Assembly (NCBI GenBank): GCA_005777415.1
Contig: SXMI01000217.1
Span: forward strand, 1 to 7,219
Length of the DNA: 7,219 bases
Reading direction: 5' to 3'
From: Actinomycetota bacterium
GTDB lineage: Bacteria; Actinomycetota; Acidimicrobiia; Acidimicrobiales; Microtrichaceae
The notes under the pieces are model-generated. The model did not search any database and was not told the DNA's origin. It worked only from the letters and a program-made list of their open reading frames with translations. Shown here piece after piece: positions 1 through 5,339 of this stretch; within the stretch, counting starts at the first letter, position 1; every line of letters begins with the position of its first letter. Made by a program: the position numbers and the translations under genes.

Positions 1-745
1 CATCGACCACGGCCCAGGTGATCAGCGTTCCGCCACAGATCACCAGCACATCACCGGACCTGTCGGCGCCCGCCACGACCTGCTCGCCCAGCGCATCGAT
101 CGTGCCCCCACCGACCGGAGCGCCGGCTGCAGGGAGGTCCTCCAGCACCTGCCCGACCGTAGTCGTCCCGCCGGCGATGGCCGGGAGCGCGTGCGGGTCG
201 GTGCCGGCGGCCGCCGCCAGGTCGGCGTCCCAGCCCGTCATGTCGAACAACGGCATGGCGGTCATCGCCGTGGCCGAGTCGATGGCGCCGATGCCACACA
301 GGGCATGGTTGGCGACGGCCTGGGCCGGCCAGAAGCCGGCGGCCTCGGGTGCGTGCCGGGTCAACCAGTGCAGGAAGGCGAGCAACTCACCCGAGTCCCC
401 GGCCTCCTCCGGCCGATTGGCCTCGGAACGTCCCCGGTGGTCGCCGTAGAGCAGTCCGGGGGAGCAGCCGCGACCGTCGCGGTCCACGGCGCCCAGGGAC
501 GGAACCATTGCGGCGACGTTCACGCCCACCACCTCGTGGCCGGCGGCGACCTCCGTGAGCGCGGCCACGACGCCGTGGCGCCAGGCCACGTCGATGTCGT
601 GTTCGAACGCTCCGGGAACGGGGCTGAGCACGGGGTGGGGCACCCGTGCCCTCGACAGGACGGTCCCGTCGTCGTCGACGGCGAGCGCCTTCACCGACGT
701 CGTCCCGATGTCGATGCCGACGGTGACCGTGCGAGAAGATGACAT
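1..745 (-). CDS. FGGY-family carbohydrate kinase, N-terminal part (truncated by window edge)
   Basis: Predicted ATP-dependent cytosolic sugar or polyol kinase of the FGGY family, nearest in look to xylulokinases. The 248 visible residues begin at ATG 745-743. Residues 9-16 (VGIDIGTT) followed by SVKALAVDDDG form the phosphate-binding start of the ribonuclease-H-like fold. Asp102 in YGDHRG sits where the family has its catalytic Asp (usually WNDxR). Residues 213-228 (GGTIDALGEQVVAGAD) match the family's GGGDNxAxxxGxG region, and ICGGTLITW at 236-244 matches the SLGTS segment that opens the second domain. The C-terminal domain lies outside the window. A TATTCT element 7 nt upstream and no Shine-Dalgarno suggest a leaderless transcript. 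The gene diverges from the MDR dehydrogenase with a 38-bp gap, so the two may serve one pathway. The family call is firm. The substrate cannot be read, and the residues normally near the sugar (GQMHG in xylulokinase) are replaced here by AAMVPS. Confidence 0.9.
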   Translation of the reverse strand, partial: MSSSRTVTVGIDIGTTSVKALAVDDDGTVLSRARVPHPVLSPVPGAFEHDIDVAWRHGVVAALTEVAAGHEVVGVNVAAMVPSLGAVDRDGRGCSPGLLYGDHRGRSEANRPEEAGDSGELLAFLHWLTRHAPEAAGFWPAQAVANHALCGIGAIDSATAMTAMPLFDMTGWDADLAAAAGTDPHALPAIAGGTTTVGQVLEDLPAAGAPVGGGTIDALGEQVVAGADRSGDVLVICGGTLITWAVVD

Positions 746-751
746 GAGTGT

Positions 752-757
752 CAGAAT
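752..757 (+). promoter_or_regulatory. possible -10 element (CAGAAT) for the MDR dehydrogenase
   Basis: CAGAAT matches the two key -10 positions, A at 2 and T at 6, but not the first T. It overlaps the minus-strand TATTCT by five bases, so the same DNA could drive both divergent genes. A start near 764 would leave a leader of about 20 nt carrying the GGAAGG ribosome-binding site. The match is weak and there is no -35. Confidence 0.25.
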
Positions 758-758
758 A
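753..758 (-). promoter_or_regulatory. -10 element (TATTCT) for the FGGY kinase, leaderless layout
   Basis: On the minus strand TATTCT fits the actinobacterial TAnnnT consensus. It is followed by 7 nt (GACACTC) and then the ATG at 745. Transcription would start at or within a base or two of the start codon, and no Shine-Dalgarno is present. No clear -35 hexamer is visible. The element is inferred from sequence only. Confidence 0.5.
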
Positions 759-771
759 CGCGCCACCCGAC

Positions 772-777
772 GGAAGG
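772..777 (+). promoter_or_regulatory. ribosome-binding site GGAAGG fixing the dehydrogenase start at 784
   Basis: GGAAGG lies 6 nt before ATG 784. This favours that codon over the in-frame GTG at 748, which would add 12 residues unlike the conserved MKALVF start seen in zinc-dependent MDR enzymes. Confidence 0.65.
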
Positions 778-783
778 CGCCTG

Positions 784-2025
784 ATGAAAGCACTCGTGTT
801 CGGAACCAAGACGCAGCCGTTCGACCCGCCGCCCGGTGCGACGAAACTGGTGCAGAACCTGGCATCGACGCCCTGCGCCCTGATCGACCTGCCGGACCCC
901 CGACCGTTGCGTCCCGACTGGTACGTCGTCCGCCCCGTGCTGACCGGGATCTGCGGATCGGACTCGAAGCAGATCCTGCTGGACTTCGAGGGCGACGCCG
1001 ACAGCCCGATGAGCGCCTTCGTGTCGTTCCCGCAGGTCCTCGGTCACGAGGTCGTCGGCGAGGTGGTCGAGGCCGGCCCCGAGGCGCAGGGGTTCGAACT
1101 GGGCGACCGGGTGGTCCTGAACCCGTGGCTGACCTGTGTCACCCGTGGGGTCGAGCCGGTGTGCCCGGCCTGCGTCGCCGGGGATCTCAGCCTCTGCTGG
1201 AGCTTCACCTCGGGTGAGCTCGACAAGGGGATCCACACCGGCACGTCCTCCGACGCGACGGGTGGGTACGCGGAACTGCTGCCGGCCCACTCGTCGATGC
1301 TGTTCAAGGTGCCCGACGGGCTGGACGATCGGCGGGCGGTGCTGGCCGATCCGTTCGCAGTGTCGCTGCACTCCGTCACGCGGAACCCGCCGCCCCCGGG
1401 CGGACGGGTGCTGGTCTGGGGTGCTGGTGCGCTGGGCTGCACGGCGGTCGCGATCCTGCGGGCGTTGTTCCCCGACGTCGAGGTGGGCGTCGTGGCCATG
1501 TTCGACGCGCAGGCGGACCTGGTGCGCAAGCTCGGCGCGCACGCCGTGTTCCGTCCCCTCCCGGCCGTGGAGATGGTGGAGCAGCTGGCCGCGTGGTCGG
1601 GCGGCGTGCTCCAGCCCCCGATGGACGGGATGCAGGCCATCCCCATGTGCCATCCCGGGTTCGTCGACGTGGCCTACGACACGATCGGCAAGCCCGAGAC
1701 CTTCGAGGTCGAGGCCCGTGTGCTCACAGCCCGGGGGACGATCGTCAAGAGCGGCGTGCATGCTCCGGGGCGGTGGGAGTGGACCCCCCTCTACTTCAAG
1801 GAGCTGCAGATGGTGGGCTCGAACGCCTTCGGGATCGAGGAGGTCCGTGGCGTCCGCCGACACGGCATCGAGCACTACCTCGACCTGGCCGTCAGTGGCG
1901 AGATCGACATCGCCCGGATGGTGACCCACGAGTTCCCCCTGACCGAGTGGCAGCGAGCCTTCGAGGCCCTCGGCGACCAGGCGAGGAGCGGCGCCATCAA
2001 GGTGACGCTCGACCCGTCCCGCTGA
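784..2025 (+). CDS. zinc-dependent medium-chain (MDR) alcohol/polyol dehydrogenase
   Basis: Predicted cytosolic NAD(P)-dependent dehydrogenase of 413 aa, longer than the usual 340-370 aa of the family. The GroES-like catalytic domain has Cys57 in GICGSD and His88-Glu89 in VLGHEVVGEV. Asp189 in LADPFAVSLH takes the place of the Glu or Cys that usually completes the catalytic zinc site. Structural-zinc cysteines are 118, 127, 130 and 138, so the first gap is 8 residues instead of the usual 2. The Rossmann domain carries GAGALG at 213-218. The position at the end of the second strand, usually Asp in NAD enzymes, appears to be Ala238, so NADP use is possible. Extra residues at 10-45 and 270-290 account for the length. 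It diverges from the FGGY kinase, which suggests polyol or sugar oxidation followed by phosphorylation, although the substrate is unknown. ATG 784 is chosen because it has a good Shine-Dalgarno. Confidence 0.9.
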   Translation: MKALVFGTKTQPFDPPPGATKLVQNLASTPCALIDLPDPRPLRPDWYVVRPVLTGICGSDSKQILLDFEGDADSPMSAFVSFPQVLGHEVVGEVVEAGPEAQGFELGDRVVLNPWLTCVTRGVEPVCPACVAGDLSLCWSFTSGELDKGIHTGTSSDATGGYAELLPAHSSMLFKVPDGLDDRRAVLADPFAVSLHSVTRNPPPPGGRVLVWGAGALGCTAVAILRALFPDVEVGVVAMFDAQADLVRKLGAHAVFRPLPAVEMVEQLAAWSGGVLQPPMDGMQAIPMCHPGFVDVAYDTIGKPETFEVEARVLTARGTIVKSGVHAPGRWEWTPLYFKELQMVGSNAFGIEEVRGVRRHGIEHYLDLAVSGEIDIARMVTHEFPLTEWQRAFEALGDQARSGAIKVTLDPSR

Positions 2026-2030
2026 ACCTC

Positions 2031-2054
2031 GGCCGGCCGGGCCGGTGGCTGGCC
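2031..2054 (+). terminator. GC-rich hairpin after the dehydrogenase stop, possible terminator
   Basis: Arms GGCCGGCC (2031-2038) and GGCTGGCC (2047-2054) pair over 8 bp with one G-U, closing an 8-nt loop. The hairpin begins 5 nt after the TGA at 2023-2025. No T-tract follows, so this would be a U-less terminator of the sort proposed in actinobacteria, or only an mRNA 3'-end stabiliser. Confidence 0.4.
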
Positions 2055-2072
2055 CCATCACGTGGATCCCCC

Positions 2073-2078
2073 TACCCT
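2073..2078 (+). promoter_or_regulatory. candidate -10 element (TACCCT) for the kelch-like lipoprotein gene
   Basis: TACCCT fits TAnnnT and lies between the hairpin at 2031-2054 and the gene. Transcription starting near 2085 would give a leader of about 80 nt ending in the GGGAG site at 2151-2155. The in-frame GTG at 2084 is only 5 nt downstream, so a leaderless longer product is an alternative. No convincing -35 is seen. Confidence 0.35.
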
Positions 2079-2150
2079 GATCGGTGGCGAACCACAGCCC
2101 GGGCGAACCACCAGCCGTCTCCGATCGGCAGTGGCGGGCTGCTGACAGGC

Positions 2151-2155
2151 GGGAG
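2151..2155 (+). promoter_or_regulatory. ribosome-binding site GGGAG supporting the GTG start at 2165
   Basis: GGGAG lies 9 nt before GTG 2165. Starting there puts a lipoprotein signal peptide at the N terminus. The upstream GTG at 2084 would add 27 polar residues ahead of it. Confidence 0.6.
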
Positions 2156-2164
2156 ATTCCAACG

Positions 2165-3403
2165 GTGCTGGACCGACTGCGACTGCTGGCGTGGTGCTGG
2201 GCGTTGGCGGTCGCCGCGCTCGCGGCGGCGTGCGTGCCGCCGCTGCCGCCACCAGGACCCACGGCGTTCGACGACCACCGGTGGTCACCCGTCGCCGACG
2301 GTGCGCCGTGGGGGAGCCGGGCCGGGGTCGAGGCGGTCCTGCTGGACGGCAGCATGTTCCTGGTCGGTGGCCGCAGCCCGAAGCCGTTCACCCCGTTCCC
2401 CGACGGTCCCATCCCGGGTGACTCCACCATCTGGGGTGACGCCTGGCGCAGCGACGACCTGGGCCGCACCTGGACCCGGGTCCACGAGGAGGGCCAGGCC
2501 GACAGCTGGCCGGCCCGCTCGTACCACGAGGTCGTCGTGCACGACGACCGCATGGTCCTGCTCGGTGGCCAGAACTTCATCGTGGACCCGAACCCGGCCT
2601 GTGCCACGAACCCGTTCTGCTACCCGAGGGTCGCCTCGCGATCCGAGTTCTTCGACGACGTGTGGGCCAGCACCGACGGGGCCACGTGGACGCCACTGAC
2701 CACGGACGCACCCTGGGCGGGCCGGGCCGGGCTGAGCGCGGCGGTGCTCGACGGGGCCATCTACCTGCTCGGCGGGTCGGTCAACGACGACGTCAGCATC
2801 GTGGGCGGCCCGCCCGTTCGGCAGCTGTTCAACGACGTGTGGCGCTCGGTCGACGGCATCACCTGGGAGCAGGTCACGGCGGCGGCGCCCTGGGCGCCCC
2901 GGGCCGGGGCCTCGGTGGCGGTCCGCGGCGGCTGGCTCTACCTGTTCGGCGGCGAGTTCGGCTTCACCGGCAGCCCGCCCCCGTACTTCAACGACGTCTG
3001 GCGGACCCGCAACGGAGCGGACTGGGAGCTGGTCACCCCGGCGGCGGGGTGGTCGCCGCGGCCGGGCCACACCTGCGACGTGCTCGACGGGACGTTCGTC
3101 TGCTTCGGCGGCTACGGCCAGAGCCCCTTCCCCTGGGACGTGTTCGGCCGGTCGAGCCCGATGGACGCCTGGGTCAGCGAGGACGGAGCGACCTGGACCC
3201 GCATGGCGACCGTGCCGTGGAACGCCACGAACGAGGCGGCGATCCGCTACGACTACGACACCGTCGTCGCCCCGGGCGGACCGGGGACGACGGGCGACGC
3301 GATCTACACCGGCGGTGGCGCCCGCGAGACCTTCAACGTCTTCGACCCGTCGCAGGGGCGCAACGTCGACGACGACGTCTGGCGCTTCGCCCGACCGAGC
3401 TGA
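2165..3403 (+). CDS. exported lipoprotein with a kelch/galactose-oxidase-like beta-propeller
   Basis: Predicted secreted lipoprotein of 412 aa, anchored on the outer face of the membrane; function unknown. Residues 1-23 form the signal: Arg4 and Arg6, a hydrophobic stretch at 7-22, and lipobox LAAAC with Cys23 as the modified residue. A Pro-rich linker (24-33) follows. The rest is a beta-propeller of about six blades. Each blade has a hydrophobic strand ending in GG (LVGG 66-69, LLGG 132-135, LLGG 201-204, LFGG 260-263, CFGG 313-316, TGGG 382-385) and a later D-x-W motif. Several blades add DGxTW and then APWxxRAG. Cys146/Cys152 lie in a loop insertion and Cys304/Cys313 flank a hairpin, so disulfides are possible, as expected outside the cell. 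The last blade ends right at the C terminus. It is convergent with the SDR gene and probably transcribed alone. Galactose-oxidase catalytic Tyr/Cys chemistry is not evident, so a binding or scaffold role is more likely than an enzyme. Confidence 0.82.
   Translation: MLDRLRLLAWCWALAVAALAAACVPPLPPPGPTAFDDHRWSPVADGAPWGSRAGVEAVLLDGSMFLVGGRSPKPFTPFPDGPIPGDSTIWGDAWRSDDLGRTWTRVHEEGQADSWPARSYHEVVVHDDRMVLLGGQNFIVDPNPACATNPFCYPRVASRSEFFDDVWASTDGATWTPLTTDAPWAGRAGLSAAVLDGAIYLLGGSVNDDVSIVGGPPVRQLFNDVWRSVDGITWEQVTAAAPWAPRAGASVAVRGGWLYLFGGEFGFTGSPPPYFNDVWRTRNGADWELVTPAAGWSPRPGHTCDVLDGTFVCFGGYGQSPFPWDVFGRSSPMDAWVSEDGATWTRMATVPWNATNEAAIRYDYDTVVAPGGPGTTGDAIYTGGGARETFNVFDPSQGRNVDDDVWRFARPS
2276..3397 (+). repeat. 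six imperfect kelch-like blade repeats within the lipoprotein
   Basis: Coding repeats of about 50-75 residues. The D-x-W motif recurs at protein residues 92-94, 165-167, 224-226, 277-279, 334-336 and 404-406. The central copies are also close at DNA level: TTCAACGACGTGTGGCG near 2827 and TTCAACGACGTCTGGCG near 2986 differ by one base. Confidence 0.7.
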
Positions 3404-3416
3404 CGGTCCCGTCCCC

Positions 3417-3442
3417 GGTGTCCACGGCCTCAGGCCGGCACC
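3417..3442. terminator. hairpin between convergent genes, possible bidirectional terminator
   Basis: Inner stem CGGCC (3425-3429) pairs perfectly with GGCCG (3433-3437) around a TCA triloop. An outer GGTG (3417-3420) can pair with CACC (3439-3442) across a small asymmetric internal loop. It fills the 53-bp gap between the ends of the kelch-like gene and the SDR gene. No U-tract is seen on either side. Confidence 0.4.
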
Positions 3443-3456
3443 TCAGCGGGAGTCGC

Positions 3457-4266
3457 TCACCACGCGGTCCAGCCGCCGTCGACCGGGAGGTCCACACCGG
3501 TGACGTAGGCCGACAGGTCGCTCGCCAGGAACACGGCGGCACCGACGAGGTCCTCCTCGGTGGCCATCCGGCGCAGCGGTGTGCGCTCCTCGTAGGAGGT
3601 GCGGAACGCATCGGGATGGTCCCGGAACACCCCGCCCGGGCTGATCGAGTTGACGCGCACCTCGGGTGCCAGCGTCGTGGCCAGCCACCGCGTCAGCTGC
3701 AGGACCCCGCCCTTGGAGGCGGCGTACCCGGCGGCGTTGCCCATCTCGGAGCCCTCGTAGATCCGCCAGTCCGGACCGGCCAGGCCGTAGATCGAACCGA
3801 ACAGGACGACCGATCCGTGTCCGGACGCGGCCAGCGCCGGCGCGCAGGCCTGGGTGAGCACGAACACCGACGTCAGGTTGAGCTCCAGGGCGTGGCGCCA
3901 GACATCGGTGCGCTGCTCGGCGAACGGTGTGGTCCACCCGTCGAGGTGCGGGCCACCCACCAGCGCCGCGGTGTGGACGAGCACGTCGAGGCGGCCATCG
4001 TCTTCGACCACGTCCCGGGCCAGGGCCCGGGTGGCGTCCTCGTCGCACAGGTCGACGGCGACGCCCCGGCAACCGACGCCGCGACGGGCGGCGATGTCGT
4101 CGGCGACCTCGGTGCAGCGGGCCCCGTACAGGTCCGCGACCACCACCGTGGCCCCCTGCTGGGCCAGGGCGTCGGCGACGGCGCAGCCGATGTGTCCGGC
4201 GCCGCCGGCCACGAGCGCCACCCGTCCGTCGAGTCGTGCGAGTTCGGCGACGTCGCGCACCGTCAT
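3457..4266 (-). CDS. SDR-family oxidoreductase resembling PtmA-type surface-glycan enzymes
   Basis: Predicted cytosolic NAD(P)-dependent classical short-chain dehydrogenase/reductase of 269 aa. The nucleotide-binding loop is AGGAGHIG at 20-27, a variant of TGxxxGIG. Asp45 at the end of the second strand favours NAD. The usual NNAG is replaced by HTAA at 98-101. The catalytic residues are all present: Asn130, Ser158, Tyr181 and Lys185 (YAASK). GSIYGLAGPDWRIYEG (157-172), the segment PEVRVNSISPGGVFRDHP (201-218) and the ending DGGWTAW match what I recall of PtmA-like SDRs coded beside legionaminic-acid and other glycan genes. The assignment is by motif memory, not by search. It is the last gene of the minus-strand operon. 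ATG 4266 overlaps the preceding TGA as ATGA, which supports translational coupling. GTG 4260 is an alternative start with better spacing from GGAAGG at 4269-4274. Substrate unknown; an activated or phosphorylated sugar is plausible. Confidence 0.88.
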   Translation of the reverse strand: MTVRDVAELARLDGRVALVAGGAGHIGCAVADALAQQGATVVVADLYGARCTEVADDIAARRGVGCRGVAVDLCDEDATRALARDVVEDDGRLDVLVHTAALVGGPHLDGWTTPFAEQRTDVWRHALELNLTSVFVLTQACAPALAASGHGSVVLFGSIYGLAGPDWRIYEGSEMGNAAGYAASKGGVLQLTRWLATTLAPEVRVNSISPGGVFRDHPDAFRTSYEERTPLRRMATEEDLVGAAVFLASDLSAYVTGVDLPVDGGWTAW

Positions 4267-5339
4267 CCCCTTCCGTCGACGGCACCGGCGGGCACCGCTG
4301 TCCCGCCATCCTCGTGGCTGCGCCGGGCGGCGTCCACGATCCGGAGCACCTGCAGACCGTCCTCGACGGTGCAGCCAGGAGCCGCCGTCCCGGTGCGGAC
4401 GGCGAGCGTGTGCTCGATGAGCCGCAGCTCGGCCCGGTCCCGTTCGCCGTCGGCGGCCCGATCGACGAGCACCTCGATCGAGCCGTCCGGAGCGCGTCGC
4501 TCGATGCGCCCGGTCAGCAGGTCTGCGTGCAGCTCGCCGAGTTCCCCGACCACCCACCACCGTCGGTCGTGGACCGGGGTGACCATGTCCAGGTGCACCG
4601 TCCCGGTGGTGCCGTCGGCCAGGGTGAGGCCAAGGTCGGCGACGGTGTCGACGGTGCCGTCGGTCGGTGCGCCCCCGAAGCCGAGCCCGGCGGCGACCAT
4701 GTCGACCTCGCCGTGGTGATCGGCCAGCAGCCACCTGAGTCCGTCGAGCTCGTGGCTGATCTCCAGCAGGATCCCCCCGCCGAGGTCGGCCCGACCGCTG
4801 ACGGTGTGCTCCGTCCGCGCCCACGGGCGCCAGCCCGACAAGTGCTGGGCCGAGTGGAACCCGAACGACGTCACCCGCCCGACGGCGTCGTCGGCCAGCA
4901 GCGTCCGCATCGTCGGGGCCGTGTCGGACCAGCGCAGGTGGTAGCCGACGACGATCCGGGTGTCGCGCGCTGCGAGTCCGACGAGCGGTTCGGCGGCTGC
5001 GGCGGAGGTCGCCACCGGCTTCTCGAGGAGGACCGCCGGGACGCCGGCGTCGACGAAGGCCGCCGTGTGCCCGACGTGGAACGGAGCGGGGGAGGCGACG
5101 ACCCCCAGGTCCACCGGCCCCCGGGCGAGTCCGTCGGCGAGCGACTCGACGAGCACCGCCCCCTGCTCGGTCGGCACGTCCAGGGGCGTGGTGCTGTCGG
5201 GTCGACGCACCATCACCAGTTCGGCGTCCGGGAGCAGGCGCCGCAGCGTCGTCAGGTGGCGTCGTCCGGCGCTCCCGGACCCGACGATCACGACGCGGCC
5301 GACGGCACGGTCGACGGCATCGTCCACGGTGCCCGTCAC
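4263..5339 (-). CDS. Gfo/Idh/MocA-family oxidoreductase
   Basis: Predicted cytosolic NAD(P)-dependent sugar or cyclitol dehydrogenase of 358 aa, a normal length for the family. The N-terminal Rossmann domain has GSGSAGRRH at 20-28 (GxGxxGxxH). Lys107 in EKP (106-108) is the conserved catalytic or cofactor-contact Lys. In the C-terminal domain GGGILLEISHELDGLRWL (187-204) holds His196, the usual catalytic His. The position usually Asp in the family's GGGxLLDxxxH pattern is Glu193. HLSGWRPWA at 166-174 together with the LLEISHELD form is typical, in my recollection, of Gfo/Idh members in surface-polysaccharide and legionaminic-acid (PtmF-like) clusters. GTG 5339 is chosen because it overlaps the upstream TGA as GTGA and precedes the Rossmann motif by a normal distance. 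The gene sits in the middle of the three-gene operon and probably acts on the same sugar as the SDR that follows. Confidence 0.9.
   Translation of the reverse strand: MTGTVDDAVDRAVGRVVIVGSGSAGRRHLTTLRRLLPDAELVMVRRPDSTTPLDVPTEQGAVLVESLADGLARGPVDLGVVASPAPFHVGHTAAFVDAGVPAVLLEKPVATSAAAAEPLVGLAARDTRIVVGYHLRWSDTAPTMRTLLADDAVGRVTSFGFHSAQHLSGWRPWARTEHTVSGRADLGGGILLEISHELDGLRWLLADHHGEVDMVAAGLGFGGAPTDGTVDTVADLGLTLADGTTGTVHLDMVTPVHDRRWWVVGELGELHADLLTGRIERRAPDGSIEVLVDRAADGERDRAELRLIEHTLAVRTGTAAPGCTVEDGLQVLRIVDAARRSHEDGGTAVPAGAVDGRG
4269..4274 (-). promoter_or_regulatory. ribosome-binding site GGAAGG before the SDR gene
   Basis: On the minus strand GGAAGG lies only 2 nt from ATG 4266 but 8 nt from the in-frame GTG 4260. 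The overlap with the preceding stop codon favours the ATG and the spacing favours the GTG. The two products differ by two residues. Confidence 0.4.

Noticed and set aside
18..742. Plus-strand open frames over the kinase gene
   Set aside because: They are shadow frames opposite a clear FGGY kinase, with no motifs.
748..783. GTG 748 as start of the dehydrogenase
   Set aside because: The 12 extra residues do not resemble the family, and ATG 784 has a better ribosome-binding site.
751..2607. 618-aa open frame on the minus strand across the dehydrogenase and the kelch-like gene start
   Set aside because: It is antisense to two well-supported genes, has an Arg/Gly/His-rich composition without family motifs, and is a usual by-product of high GC content.
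2662..4719. 685-aa open frame on the plus strand
   Set aside because: It runs through the kelch-like gene in another frame and then antisense to the SDR and Gfo/Idh genes. No recognisable domain, low-complexity composition.
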